From assembly GCF_000800015.1 (NCBI RefSeq), contig NZ_JUGR01000001.1, positions 3,162,001 to 3,226,000 of the forward strand: a stretch of DNA of 64,000 nt, read 5' to 3'. Of this stretch, positions 8,534 through 17,974 are shown piece after piece. The DNA is from Terriglobus sp. TAA 43. GTDB taxonomy: Bacteria > Acidobacteriota > Terriglobia > Terriglobales > Acidobacteriaceae. Both the position numbers and the translations under genes were made by a program. Each line of letters starts with the position of its first letter. Within the stretch, counting starts at the first letter, position 1. A model generated the notes under the pieces. That model ran no database searches, was not told the DNA's origin, and saw only the letters and a list, made by a program, of their open reading frames with translations.

Positions 8534-10765
8534 CTACTGCGTAGGGCCATGACTCACACTCTTATCGAGGCGGCCCGGCCACCAGTTCCGGTCCCCTGCG
8601 AGGCGAAGGAGCGCCGGGCCGATGACGATGCGCACGATGGTTGCGTCGAGCAAAACCGCCACGGCCAGTGTGAAGCCGATCATCTTGACGACGAGGAAAC
8701 CGCCAAAGGTAAAAGCCGCAAAGACGACAATCATGATGGCGGCAGCGCTCGTGATGAGACCGGCGGTGCGTGCCATGCCCTCCGGGATGGCGTCTTCTTC
8801 GCTGAGACCACTGCGGCGTGCTTCGAGCACGCGTGCGACTAGGAAGACCTCGTAATCCATGCTGAGGCCGAAAACGATGGCGAAGGTGACAATAGGAACC
8901 AGCGGGAAGATGCTGCCGGTCCCTCCCGGCACGCCGAGAAGGCGGCTGCCATAGCCGTCCTGGAAGACGAGAACAAGTGCGCCAAACGCTGCGGCTACGG
9001 ATATCAGATTCAGCACGATGGCCTTGACCGCTGCGAAAATGCCGCGGAAGCCGGCCAGCAGCGCGAGAAACGTGCCCCCGACGACCAGTCCCATGACAAA
9101 TGGGAAGTTGCCGCGGATGATGGTCTCGTAGTCGGCGTTCAGTGCCGGGATGCCGCCCACCAGCAGTGTGGCTCCGGGCACGCCGGTCAGTGCTGGCGCG
9201 CCGGTCTTGCGAAGCTCACGCACCCAGTCGACCTGGTCGCGCAGTGTGACGGAGCCCTTAGGTACCACCTGCAGCAGTGCGGCCCGGCCGTCGCTGCTGA
9301 GGAGGGTGCGCCGCGTCTCGCGTGAGAGCTCGGTCAGTGACGAACGGTTGCCGTCGGCGATGGTGGTGATAGAGATGACGCGGTCGGTGCGTGGGTCGGT
9401 TGCGACGTGCTTGGTGATGGCATCAATTGCGTTCCAGCCGGCATCGGTCTGCGCGATGGAATCCTTGGGTAGCTCGACGATAATGCGGAGCGACTCGACG
9501 ATTCCGCCGCGGTCCATGTGTTCCAGCTGATGCAGCGCGTGGACCGACTCTGCAGACTGCGGCAGCCAGTCGCCCTGCGGCACGCTGGTATCGAGGTGCC
9601 GCACCTGAGCGGCGAGTAGCGCGAGTGGAATGCCTGCGATGACGAGCGCCAGCCACGGGTGCGCGACGATGACCGTTCCCCAGCGCCGCCAGCGCACTCC
9701 GGTGCGTTCAGCGCGGCATGCGTCGAGCTTAGGCGCAAAGGGCAGCCGGCCGAGGTCAATACGTTTGCCGAGGAGCGCCAGTAACGCCGGTACAAGGGTG
9801 TTGGTCAGCAGTACGCTGAGCCCTGCGACAAGGAAGCCGGCGATGCCAATGGACCGAATTTCGCTGATCGGAACCGTGAGCAGCGCAAGGAAGCCGATGC
9901 CGACGGTGGAGGCAGAGATGAGCAGTGTGCGCCCTGCCTGACGGGATGCAATGTGCGCCGCCTCCGATGCGCTGATGCCGGTGGCAATGGCCTCGCGGAA
10001 GCGGCTCACCATCAGCAGTCCGTAGTCGATGCCGAGACCGAGGCCGAGCATCGTCGCCAGGTTTTGCACAAGGATGGACAGGTGCCAGCGATGGGCGAGG
10101 AAGCCCGTGATAGCGAGCGTGGTCGCAATGGCGAGTTGGCCAACGGCCAAGGGGATGAATGCCGCAACGAGGCTGCCGAAAGCCACCAGCAGAAGCGCGA
10201 GCGTTGCGGGAATGACCAGGCTTTCGCCGCGGCGAACATCGTCGGCGCTGGCCTTTCGGATGTCGAAATTGAGTGGGATCTCGCCGGTGAGCTCCAGCTT
10301 GATCCCGGGATAGCGGCTCCTGAGCTGGCCTTCGAGTGACGTTGCCAACGTATGTAGGCCCGGCACGAGCGATTCGACGGGAACGTCGGTCGAAGCCAGG
10401 CCAACGAGAACGTAGGTGCCCCCGCTGCGGCCAAGGAAGATGGGGTCATGCAGGTCAAGATACGAGACCACACCGGAGACTCCGGTCTGCGCCTTCAGGC
10501 CATCGACAATCGTCCCTAATGCCTGTGCACCTTCGTCAGAGTTTGCTGGGGGAATGTTCTCGACGACGAAGACGACCTGGTCCACAAACGGCGAGTGAAA
10601 GCGATTGGCAAGCTCGTCGCGAACAGTCTCCGCCTGGCTGCCTTCGACGCGAGTGGCGGTCTCCAGGGAGCGCTCCGCGTGGAAGGAAAAAGGCAGCAGT
10701 GCGAGTGCCGCTGCAAGGACGATTCCAGCCACTAAGAACCGGCGAAAGAACATAGCTTTCATCAT
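8534..10765 (-). CDS. MMPL/RND-family transporter
   Basis: The 743-residue inner-membrane protein has the duplicated RND layout. TM1 (about 8-25) is followed by a periplasmic loop of about 155 residues, TM2-6 (183-335), TM7 (about 370-390), a second periplasmic loop (about 390-545) and TM8-12 (550-725). The Asp-Tyr pairs known from MmpL3 proton relay are both present: GIDYGLL (D247/Y248) and SMDYEVF (D637/Y638). MMPL proteins export lipids, and here the FAAL-reductase, desaturase and P450 genes are 1-9 kb away. I infer that it exports their product. It is transcribed divergently from the small exported protein at 10.9 kb. Confidence 0.85.
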   Translation of the reverse strand: MMKAMFFRRFLVAGIVLAAALALLPFSFHAERSLETATRVEGSQAETVRDELANRFHSPFVDQVVFVVENIPPANSDEGAQALGTIVDGLKAQTGVSGVVSYLDLHDPIFLGRSGGTYVLVGLASTDVPVESLVPGLHTLATSLEGQLRSRYPGIKLELTGEIPLNFDIRKASADDVRRGESLVIPATLALLLVAFGSLVAAFIPLAVGQLAIATTLAITGFLAHRWHLSILVQNLATMLGLGLGIDYGLLMVSRFREAIATGISASEAAHIASRQAGRTLLISASTVGIGFLALLTVPISEIRSIGIAGFLVAGLSVLLTNTLVPALLALLGKRIDLGRLPFAPKLDACRAERTGVRWRRWGTVIVAHPWLALVIAGIPLALLAAQVRHLDTSVPQGDWLPQSAESVHALHQLEHMDRGGIVESLRIIVELPKDSIAQTDAGWNAIDAITKHVATDPRTDRVISITTIADGNRSSLTELSRETRRTLLSSDGRAALLQVVPKGSVTLRDQVDWVRELRKTGAPALTGVPGATLLVGGIPALNADYETIIRGNFPFVMGLVVGGTFLALLAGFRGIFAAVKAIVLNLISVAAAFGALVLVFQDGYGSRLLGVPGGTGSIFPLVPIVTFAIVFGLSMDYEVFLVARVLEARRSGLSEEDAIPEGMARTAGLITSAAAIMIVVFAAFTFGGFLVVKMIGFTLAVAVLLDATIVRIVIGPALLRLAGDRNWWPGRLDKSVSHGPTQ

Positions 10766-10897
10766 GTCATAGACGCTGTTGGACGCCGATCAATCTCCTG
10801 AGAGGGCTGCGCGGGAGCATTTCCCGACCGGGCACGCGGCATACGTGCGCAAACATTTCGCATCCTATGGCGGGTATACACTCGCTGAGGTTACCGC

Positions 10898-11719
10898 GTG
10901 GTTCCGTCTGGGTACACACGTGTTGGCGAGGTAGGAGGACACATTCGTACCGTATTGCTTTTCGCGTTCTTTGCCTTTCAGGCGGGCGTTGCGGACCCAC
11001 GCATTGGGTCGTGGACGCTGGTCTCCGCGCAGTCCAGCATGGACCCTGCCAATAAGCTTTCCATCATGACTGTCCCGGATGGCTCGCACGTGGTGATGTC
11101 GGGCGAGACGCGTCTCGACTTCACGGCGAACACGCACGGCAAGCAGGCCCCCGCGCCGGGCAATCTCGGGTTCAATCAGATCGAGCTGCACCGGATCAGC
11201 AAGAAAGAAGTTGAGGTGCGCGAGAAGAAGGATGGCGCGCCGGTGGCGACCGTTCGCGAAAAGCTGTCGAACGATGGCATGGTGTTAACGAGCACCACGA
11301 CGTCCACAGGCCATACCCCGGTGATCACGGTGTGGACGCGCAGTGGTGGTACGAAGGACCCCAAAGACCCATTTGTGGGCGATTGGACGCAGGATATGGG
11401 AAAGACCCGGATGCAGCAGGGTTCAGTCCTTAAGATCGATGCGGACGGCAGCGGTGGTGTGCGCTTTTCAGGCGGTTACACCTACACCGCAAAATTCGAC
11501 GGCAAATCGTACGACGTGAAGAACTCGCGAAACGACACAGTGGCGTTAGCGCTGGTTGATCCGCACACGGTGGATGCTACCTTCAAGCGCGACAACCAGG
11601 TCTCGCAGAAGGATAAGTGGCAGGTCTCTGCGGATGGCTCGCAGATGACGCTGACCAGCACCGCGACGCTGGAGACTGGTCAGCACATCACTGAGAAGCT
11701 TGTGTTTAAGAAGCAGTAA
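10898..11719 (+). CDS. Exported lipocalin-like protein with an internal duplication (start uncertain)
   Basis: The frame is open from GTG 10898, but AGGAGG at 10933-10938 suggests a start just after it (TTG 10955 or a rare codon near 10943), giving a short signal peptide (LLFAFFAFQAGVA). The mature protein holds two similar beta-rich halves. Each begins with a GxW motif (IGSWTLVSA and VGDWTQDMG) and ends in an S-DG--LTSTTT or S-DGS-MTLTST strand, like two lipocalin-type sandwiches. The function is unknown. Its last bases overlap by 14 nt the end of the convergent FAAL gene. Position inside the lipid locus makes a lipid-binding role conceivable, as inference only. Confidence 0.7.
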   Translation: MVPSGYTRVGEVGGHIRTVLLFAFFAFQAGVADPRIGSWTLVSAQSSMDPANKLSIMTVPDGSHVVMSGETRLDFTANTHGKQAPAPGNLGFNQIELHRISKKEVEVREKKDGAPVATVREKLSNDGMVLTSTTTSTGHTPVITVWTRSGGTKDPKDPFVGDWTQDMGKTRMQQGSVLKIDADGSGGVRFSGGYTYTAKFDGKSYDVKNSRNDTVALALVDPHTVDATFKRDNQVSQKDKWQVSADGSQMTLTSTATLETGQHITEKLVFKKQ

Positions 11720-14700
11720 CCGAGAGTGCGGTGGAGTCAGCGGACAACTCGTTCGTTGACTCCTCGCCATATTCGCGCACCGCGACCGAGATGATGCCCT
11801 TGCGGTTCATGAACTTGAGGATGCCATTGACCGTGTCTTCGAGCGACGGGTCTGGACGTCCCCATGCTGAGGCATCGCGCGCTGTCTGGTACGTCGTACT
11901 CTCGTAGCGCTTAAACTCCATCGACGAGATGTTGTCAACCGAGCCCACAAGGAAGTCGAGCAGCGGGAAAAGCAGGTCTTCCTTACGGCAGCGGCGGATG
12001 AGCTCCGGCACGAAGTCCGGCAGCAGGAAGTGATCGAACTGGCGGCCGGTGGACTCGGTGATGAGCCGCGTGATGTCCGTCATGTTCGAGTACTCATCGC
12101 GGACAACGTGGTAGGTCAGGTTGGCTGTGCCCGGGGTCATGGAGATTGCGACGATGTTGTTCGCGACGATATCTGCCGGAACAAAGCTGACCTGGTTAAG
12201 CGTGTCCACCCCAATGCCGTGGTTCACCATGAAGGCGACGAGCCGGACGGCGATATCGAAATTGTTGCCGCCACCATCGACCGACGGACTGACGAGCGCC
12301 GGGCGGAAGACGCGAACGGACAGGCCCTTGCGCTGTGCGGCAAAGACGACCTGTTCGGCGACCCACTTGGTCTGGCTGTAGCCAAAGTCCAGCAGCGCCA
12401 TCTCGGCGTTGCAATCGGTCTCAAACAGGCTGGGTTTATGGGCCCAGCCGTGGATGAACGTCGTCGAAACGTAGTTGAATTCCTTCGCCTGACCTTCAAA
12501 GGCCATGCGCAGGATTTCGTTCGTTCCGAGCACGTTGGCGTCGCGCATCATGTCGTAGTTGAAGAGATAGTTGACGGTTGCGCCGTTGTGGAAGATGGTG
12601 TCAATCCTGGTGGTCAGGTCGTCCCATGTCTCCTGCATCAGGCCGAGCGCGGGCTGACCGAGATCGCCGCAGACGGGCACAACACGCGCATGGAACATCT
12701 CCATCACGTGAGCCTGGACGTGTCCCATGGAGTGCATGGCGGCTGTCAAACGCTGCTTGCCCTGCAGTTTGTCCGAGGCGCGGACGAGCACATGGATCGT
12801 TGCCTCGGTCTGCTCGAGCAGGCTCTGCATCAGGAACGGCCCGATGAAGCCGGTGCCGCCGGTCAGCAGAATCTGGCGCGGCGACGGAATCGTCGGTACG
12901 GGAGCAGGAGCTGGCGGATCGAAGAGGAGTTTGCAGTCGTCGCGCATCATCTGCGCTTCCAGTTCGTTCTGCTCCTGTCGGAAGGCTGCGAGGAATTCGC
13001 GCAGGTGCAGGATAGCTTCTTCTGGAGCAGCATCGAGTTGGTCTGCGAGATTGAACAGTTCCGCCACGCTAACGCGCTGGACCAGGCCAATATCTACCTG
13101 GCGCGCGAGCAGTTCCGCACCCTTGTCTTTCAACAGCTCTTTCAGCTCGTGCATGAAGCAGACGAGGTCTAGCGAGTCGAGACCTGCTTCTACCAGATTG
13201 TAGGTTTCTTGCCCGGTCAGGTTATAGCGCGCCTTCAGCTCGGCAAACGGCGAGTGCATGTTGGCTGCCGTTTCAGCCGAGCCAGGATCGCTGTCGCGTG
13301 AGAAGTCGGAGAGCACGTTGAACTCTCCGGCCGTCCACATCTGCTTGGTCTTGTGGCGCATGATCTTGCCGGAGCTGGTGCGGGGTACGGCGCGCGGCGC
13401 GATGAGCGCGATCATGGCGACTTCAACGTTCAGGTAGTTGCGCACGGCCGTGGCGATTTTGCGTGCGTCCGGGAGAACCTTCGGATTCTTGATCTCGGCA
13501 ACGATCGCGAGCGCGGGTTCGTTGTCTTCGTGGATCTGAAACGCAGCAACGCAGTTGTGGCGGATGAGGCTGGAGGACTTCTCGACGACGTTTTCAATGT
13601 CGTGCGGGTAGTAGTTTTGCCCGCGGAGGATGATCATGTCTTTAATCCGGCCGCAGACGTAGAGCTCGCCATCGTGCATGAAGCCGAGATCGCCGGTGCG
13701 CAGGTAGCCGTCGTCGTAGGGGCTGTCGTCGACAAGCCGCGCGCGAAACTGCTTCAGGGTGAGTTCGGGGTTGTTCCAGTAGCCCTGACACTTGCCATGG
13801 CCGGCCAGCCAAATTTCGCCGATGCGGCCGGCCTCGAGTGCGAAGTGGCCTTCGGGATCGACGATCTTGAGGTCAAGACCGGGGAGCGGCGCACCGCAGC
13901 TCACGATCTGCTTGGACGTGTCTATCTCAGAGACATCTGTCGTCATGCGCGCCTTGCCCTGTGCGAGAGCGCGCTTATTGACGGATACGATGTTGCGGCC
14001 GTGCAGCGTGACGGCGAGCGTGTTCTCCGCGAGGCCGTATGCGACGTAGAAGGCTTCCGCGTTCAGTCCGTATGCCTGGAAGGCTTCGAGGAAGCGGATG
14101 TAGGTGTCTGGCTTGACGGGTTCCGCGGCGCACATCAGCACCAATAGCGAACTCAGATCGCAGGACTCGAGCGTTTCTTTCGGCAGACGGCCAGTGCGGA
14201 GGCAATAGTCATACGCAAAGTTCGGCGCAGCGGTCGAGGTCGCGCGGTACTTCGAGATCGTCTCAAACCACAGGACCGGACGTTGGATAAAGTCGATCGG
14301 CGAGAAGCCGTAGGTGGTGCCACCGCGCATGGCGGGGTACAGGTAACAGCCGATCAATCCCATATCGTGGTACTGCGGCAGCCACGAGACGACGACGGGC
14401 GACTCGTTCTCGACGACGAGCGCGGCGGTGCTCAGAATGTTTTCGTGGGAGACGATGACGCCCTTGGGCTCCATCGTTGAACCCGAGGTGTACTGAAGGA
14501 ACAGGACCTTCGACGGTGCGACTACAGGGACCACGCCTCGCGGGGCAATGAAGTCTTCTGTCGCGATCCACGGCAGCCCGGAGATGTAGTCGATATCGAC
14601 GCCAGACGTCGCAACGCCGCTTCGCGTGAGATTGGTCTTGAGCGAGGCGTGATAATCGCGGCTGGTCAGGATGCCGGCGGCGCCGCAGTCCTTTGCGATG

Positions 14701-15023
14701 TGCACCATCTTGTACACGGCGCTTTGAAAGCCCCGCGAACTCGGAGGATAGACCGGGACAGGGATTAGCCCGGCACGCACACAGCCGAAGAACGCGCAGA
14801 TCATCTCCAGCCCGGCAGGATAGGCAAGCAGCAGCCGGTCTCCCGCAGCGAATCGGCCATCGGTCAGTAAATGCCCTGCAATCGCCTCTGCACGGAGCAG
14901 AAACGAGGCGTACGTGTAGCTTTCGATCGGATCGCCGTCCACGTCGAGATACGAATACAGAAGTTTGTCAGGGTGCTTATCTGTCAGTATCTGCAGCTGG
15001 TTCAAAATCGACGGCGTACTCAA
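11706..15023 (-). CDS. Fatty acyl-AMP ligase - ACP - thioester reductase fusion
   Basis: A 1105-residue three-domain enzyme. Residues 1-575 form an acyl-AMP ligase, with the P-loop YTSGST (178-183), YLRTGDLGF (440-448) and the catalytic lysine in SSGKIMR (K553). Residues about 590-665 form an acyl carrier domain with GLDSLD, the serine for phosphopantetheine being S617. Residues 716-1080 form an SDR-type thioester reductase, with TGGTGFIG (721-728) and YSQTK (Y882/K886). The expected chemistry is fatty acid activation as the adenylate, loading on the ACP and NAD(P)H reductive release as aldehyde or alcohol. No condensation or ketosynthase domain is present. It is divergent from the desaturase/P450 pair, sharing a 370-bp promoter region. 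Confidence 0.9.
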   Translation of the reverse strand: MSTPSILNQLQILTDKHPDKLLYSYLDVDGDPIESYTYASFLLRAEAIAGHLLTDGRFAAGDRLLLAYPAGLEMICAFFGCVRAGLIPVPVYPPSSRGFQSAVYKMVHIAKDCGAAGILTSRDYHASLKTNLTRSGVATSGVDIDYISGLPWIATEDFIAPRGVVPVVAPSKVLFLQYTSGSTMEPKGVIVSHENILSTAALVVENESPVVVSWLPQYHDMGLIGCYLYPAMRGGTTYGFSPIDFIQRPVLWFETISKYRATSTAAPNFAYDYCLRTGRLPKETLESCDLSSLLVLMCAAEPVKPDTYIRFLEAFQAYGLNAEAFYVAYGLAENTLAVTLHGRNIVSVNKRALAQGKARMTTDVSEIDTSKQIVSCGAPLPGLDLKIVDPEGHFALEAGRIGEIWLAGHGKCQGYWNNPELTLKQFRARLVDDSPYDDGYLRTGDLGFMHDGELYVCGRIKDMIILRGQNYYPHDIENVVEKSSSLIRHNCVAAFQIHEDNEPALAIVAEIKNPKVLPDARKIATAVRNYLNVEVAMIALIAPRAVPRTSSGKIMRHKTKQMWTAGEFNVLSDFSRDSDPGSAETAANMHSPFAELKARYNLTGQETYNLVEAGLDSLDLVCFMHELKELLKDKGAELLARQVDIGLVQRVSVAELFNLADQLDAAPEEAILHLREFLAAFRQEQNELEAQMMRDDCKLLFDPPAPAPVPTIPSPRQILLTGGTGFIGPFLMQSLLEQTEATIHVLVRASDKLQGKQRLTAAMHSMGHVQAHVMEMFHARVVPVCGDLGQPALGLMQETWDDLTTRIDTIFHNGATVNYLFNYDMMRDANVLGTNEILRMAFEGQAKEFNYVSTTFIHGWAHKPSLFETDCNAEMALLDFGYSQTKWVAEQVVFAAQRKGLSVRVFRPALVSPSVDGGGNNFDIAVRLVAFMVNHGIGVDTLNQVSFVPADIVANNIVAISMTPGTANLTYHVVRDEYSNMTDITRLITESTGRQFDHFLLPDFVPELIRRCRKEDLLFPLLDFLVGSVDNISSMEFKRYESTTYQTARDASAWGRPDPSLEDTVNGILKFMNRKGIISVAVREYGEESTNELSADSTALSVTAS

Positions 15024-15393
15024 TCAGCGATCCTCCAAAGCGGATTAATGAGGCAACTGTCTTCCGACAATCGCGCGGGGGTAAAAATGCGACGTTCAAC
15101 GAGTAGACGGGAATTGATGACTTATGGTGACTATACGCGCTCGTATTTTGCCACTCCCTCGCAATTTTTGCGGATGTTAACTTATGTTTCATCTTGGCAG
15201 AGGCGCGTAGAAAACCGAATGCTTTAGGCCACACAATATGTGGCCGCAGTTCTGCAGCGCCACGAACAGTTGCATAATGGCAAATGCATTTTTGATAAGG
15301 TACGCCTCGGGCTTCATAAAGGCGTCATGTGTTCGTTCTACAATCGTTATGAGGGCTGCGGTCAAGGCCGCGACCCTATTTGCGGAGGTCCCG
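15024..15393. promoter_or_regulatory. Divergent promoter region between FAAL and desaturase genes, with a 19-bp dyad
   Basis: The 370-bp gap contains the dyad GGCCACA-CAATA-TGTGGCC at 15227-15245. It has 7-bp perfect arms and looks like a repressor or activator site. An ATG inside it (15238) opens a long frame into the desaturase, but the true start is downstream. I could not fix a promoter with confidence. Confidence 0.45.
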
Positions 15394-16527
15394 ATGTTTG
15401 CAACGCAAGGGGCGATTGCTGCGGGGCCGGACGCAGAAGATCTTGTGCCGCCCGAAGACGCCGCATCGTCGGCGATTGAGGCAGCAAGCGCGTCTTCCTT
15501 CCCAAAAGTCCTGCGCCGAAGGCTGGAAAGATTCTTTGCGGACGCGGATCTTTCTCCTAAAGCGAACCCAGCGATGTGGGGAAAGATCGCCATTGGAATG
15601 GCCGTCCTCGCAGGCAGTTGGATCGCTCTCTACGTGCTCCATCCAGCTGCTTGGGCGTTTTTTGCTCTCTACGTTTTGGGCGGTCTGGCGCAGACCTTTC
15701 TTTTGTTGAATATCGCCCATGACAGCAACCACAATGCGATTTCATCACGCCCGGCGATCAACAAGAGCCTGAACTACGTCTTCGATCTCTGCGGCATCAG
15801 CTCGTATATGTGGCGTATCCTGCACCATCGGGGCCACCACTCCTGCATCAATCTGCACGGCGAAGACGATGCGATCGAGGGACGCGGTCTGTTTCGTTTT
15901 ACGCCGCATACCCCTCGCACTCCCTTACACCGCTTTCAGCATATCTACGCGCTGTTTCTGTATGCGTTGTTCTCTCTGGAGTACGTGTTCGTCCGCGACT
16001 TCCAAAGCTTCTTCGCCCCGGCTCACGATTACTTGACGCGGACGAAGCACCCTCTGCGTGAGTACGTCATACTCTTCGCGGGTAAGGCTTTTTACCTTAC
16101 GTACATGCTCGTGCTGCCCATCGTGGTGATGCACGAGTCGCCGTGGCTGGTGTTTGCGTCGTTCTTCGCCGTCCACCTTGTCGTTGGCATCAGCGTCGTG
16201 CTCGTCTTCCAAACGACGCACGTCATAGAAGATACGTATTTTCCATTGCATCGCGATGAGTTCGAAAACGGTGTGTATCACGTGTTCGCGACAACCGCGG
16301 ATTATGCGACGGAGAACCCGCTTGTGGGCTGGCTTGTGGGCGGCCTGAATCATCATGTTGTCCACCATTTGTGCCCATACGTATGTCACACCCACTATGC
16401 TCCGCTAACGCGGATTGTGAAGGAAACCGCCGAGGAATTCGGTGTGCCATACCGTCAACACCGGACCATGACCACTGCGGTCTGGCACCACCTGATGCTG
16501 CTGAAGCAGTTGGGCAACGAAAACTGA
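15394..16527 (+). CDS. Membrane fatty acid desaturase/hydroxylase family protein
   Basis: I start it at ATG 15394, preceded by GGAGG with 5-base spacing, giving 377 residues. The three histidine clusters of the membrane di-iron desaturase family are present: HDSNH (109-113), HHRGHH (144-149) and HVVHH (321-325). Hydrophobic helix pairs lie around 65-105 and 200-250. The family uses O2 and reduced ferredoxin or cytochrome b5 to desaturate or hydroxylate acyl chains at the membrane. It probably acts on a fatty acyl group made or used by the neighbouring FAAL-ACP-reductase. The P450 gene follows 64 bp downstream in the same direction, so the two are likely co-transcribed. Confidence 0.85.
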   Translation: MFATQGAIAAGPDAEDLVPPEDAASSAIEAASASSFPKVLRRRLERFFADADLSPKANPAMWGKIAIGMAVLAGSWIALYVLHPAAWAFFALYVLGGLAQTFLLLNIAHDSNHNAISSRPAINKSLNYVFDLCGISSYMWRILHHRGHHSCINLHGEDDAIEGRGLFRFTPHTPRTPLHRFQHIYALFLYALFSLEYVFVRDFQSFFAPAHDYLTRTKHPLREYVILFAGKAFYLTYMLVLPIVVMHESPWLVFASFFAVHLVVGISVVLVFQTTHVIEDTYFPLHRDEFENGVYHVFATTADYATENPLVGWLVGGLNHHVVHHLCPYVCHTHYAPLTRIVKETAEEFGVPYRQHRTMTTAVWHHLMLLKQLGNEN

Positions 16528-16591
16528 TGCAGCTCCGCCGATCCCACGTGGCAGCATGCGTTCATACAAAGCACGTCCAGAAAGGCTGGGC

Positions 16592-17974
16592 ATGACCACG
16601 TCCACGCTCATTCCGGCAGTTTCGCGTATGCGTTCGCTCGCGGACTCGCGCGCCATGGCCAACAATCCTACGCAGGTTCTAACGAAGTACAGCGAAGAGT
16701 TCGGCGATACCTTTCGCTTCTATCTCGGCGGCATCAAGGAAGCGATTGTCACGACCGATCCAGCCGTGATCGAGCACGTCCTGAAGGTCAACGCCGGGAA
16801 CTATCGCAAGTCAGAGATTCAGGTGAAGCGGATGGGGCACTTCCTTGGTAAGGGTCTGCTCACGACCGAAGGTGAAGCATGGAAGACGCAGCGCCGCCTC
16901 ATCCAGAAGGGCTTTGACCGCAAGCAGCTTGATGCGCTATCCGTCATCATGCAGGACTCGCTGGCTGAATCCCTGCGAGAGTTCGACACGCAGATCGACA
17001 ACGGTCCCGTCGATATCTATCCACACCTGATGAAGATTACCTTTGCGATGGTCGCTCGTTCGCTCTTCGGAGCACGCCTCAAGGACGAGGACATCGAACT
17101 CGTCAGCCACACCATCTGCACGGTGCAGGAATTCATCGTGAAGCAGACGCTTCAGCCGTATCTGAACCCGTGGTTCGAAGTGTCTGGCGAACTGACGAAG
17201 CATGAAGAGATGCGCAAGAGCGCTGATGCGGTCCTGATGGCGTACATCAAGAAGCGGCGCAACGAACCGCCCGCGCTGGACCTGCTGCAGACCCTGATGG
17301 ATGCGCGCTACTCCGACGGTGAGGGTATGAGCGATGAGCTCATCCTGAGCGAGAGCATGCAGTTGCTTGTTGCGGGACATGAGACCTCATCCAATGGGCT
17401 CTCATGGCTGCTTTACCTCCTGAGCTCGCGGCCAGATTGCCTGGAACAAGTTCGACGGGAGTTTGATGACGTGCTAGGCGACTCTCCTTTGAGTCACGCC
17501 GACGTCCCTAAGTTCCCATTCACAACACAGGTCATCCAGGAAGCACTTCGTCTCTACCCGCCGTTCTGGATGGTCGACCGCGAGGCGATCGCAGACGACC
17601 GCATCGGCGACATAGCAATCCCAGCTGGTTCAATGGTCATTGTGCATGTTTACGGCGCTCACCACGCGCCAAAGCACTGGGCAGCCCCTGAGTCATTTGA
17701 TACGGACCGCTTCATCAAAGGAAAAGAAAAGCTGCGTGCGCCCTTTACCTACCTGCCGTTCGGAGGTGGGCCTCGAGGCTGTATCGGCAACAACTACGCG
17801 ATGCTGCAGATGCTCATGATCCTGAGCGACTTGCTAAGGCGCTATGATTTTCAAGTTTCACCGGGACAAACGATCGAAGCTCAGGCGATGGTCATTCTGC
17901 GGCCGAAGAATGGCATCCGTATGACCTTCACGAAGATATCCCCCGATTCCAGCCAGCAGCTAGGAATTCTCTAA
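16592..17974 (+). CDS. Cytochrome P450 monooxygenase
   Basis: The protein has 460 residues from ATG 16592; the frame is open to an ATG at 16556, but the shorter start fits the family. P450 signatures are the I-helix oxygen-binding AGHETS (261-266), the K-helix EALR (E317/R320) and the haem loop FGGGPRGCIG with the thiolate ligand C397. The sequence type resembles fatty-acid hydroxylating P450s (CYP102/CYP4-like general pattern), but no reductase is fused, so a separate redox partner is needed. With the upstream desaturase it forms a two-gene oxidative unit, opposite the FAAL-reductase gene. The substrate is inferred to be a fatty acyl chain. Confidence 0.9.
   Translation: MTTSTLIPAVSRMRSLADSRAMANNPTQVLTKYSEEFGDTFRFYLGGIKEAIVTTDPAVIEHVLKVNAGNYRKSEIQVKRMGHFLGKGLLTTEGEAWKTQRRLIQKGFDRKQLDALSVIMQDSLAESLREFDTQIDNGPVDIYPHLMKITFAMVARSLFGARLKDEDIELVSHTICTVQEFIVKQTLQPYLNPWFEVSGELTKHEEMRKSADAVLMAYIKKRRNEPPALDLLQTLMDARYSDGEGMSDELILSESMQLLVAGHETSSNGLSWLLYLLSSRPDCLEQVRREFDDVLGDSPLSHADVPKFPFTTQVIQEALRLYPPFWMVDREAIADDRIGDIAIPAGSMVIVHVYGAHHAPKHWAAPESFDTDRFIKGKEKLRAPFTYLPFGGGPRGCIGNNYAMLQMLMILSDLLRRYDFQVSPGQTIEAQAMVILRPKNGIRMTFTKISPDSSQQLGIL

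Noticed and set aside
12030-13172. 380-codon plus-strand ORF opposite the FAAL-reductase gene
   Set aside because: It is the antisense shadow of a gene with complete domain motifs; its composition (Asp/Val/His/Arg-rich) is typical of such shadows.
15238-15393. Upstream ATG extension of the desaturase
   Set aside because: It begins inside a regulatory-looking dyad and yields a non-membrane leader; the ATG at 15394 has a good ribosome binding site.
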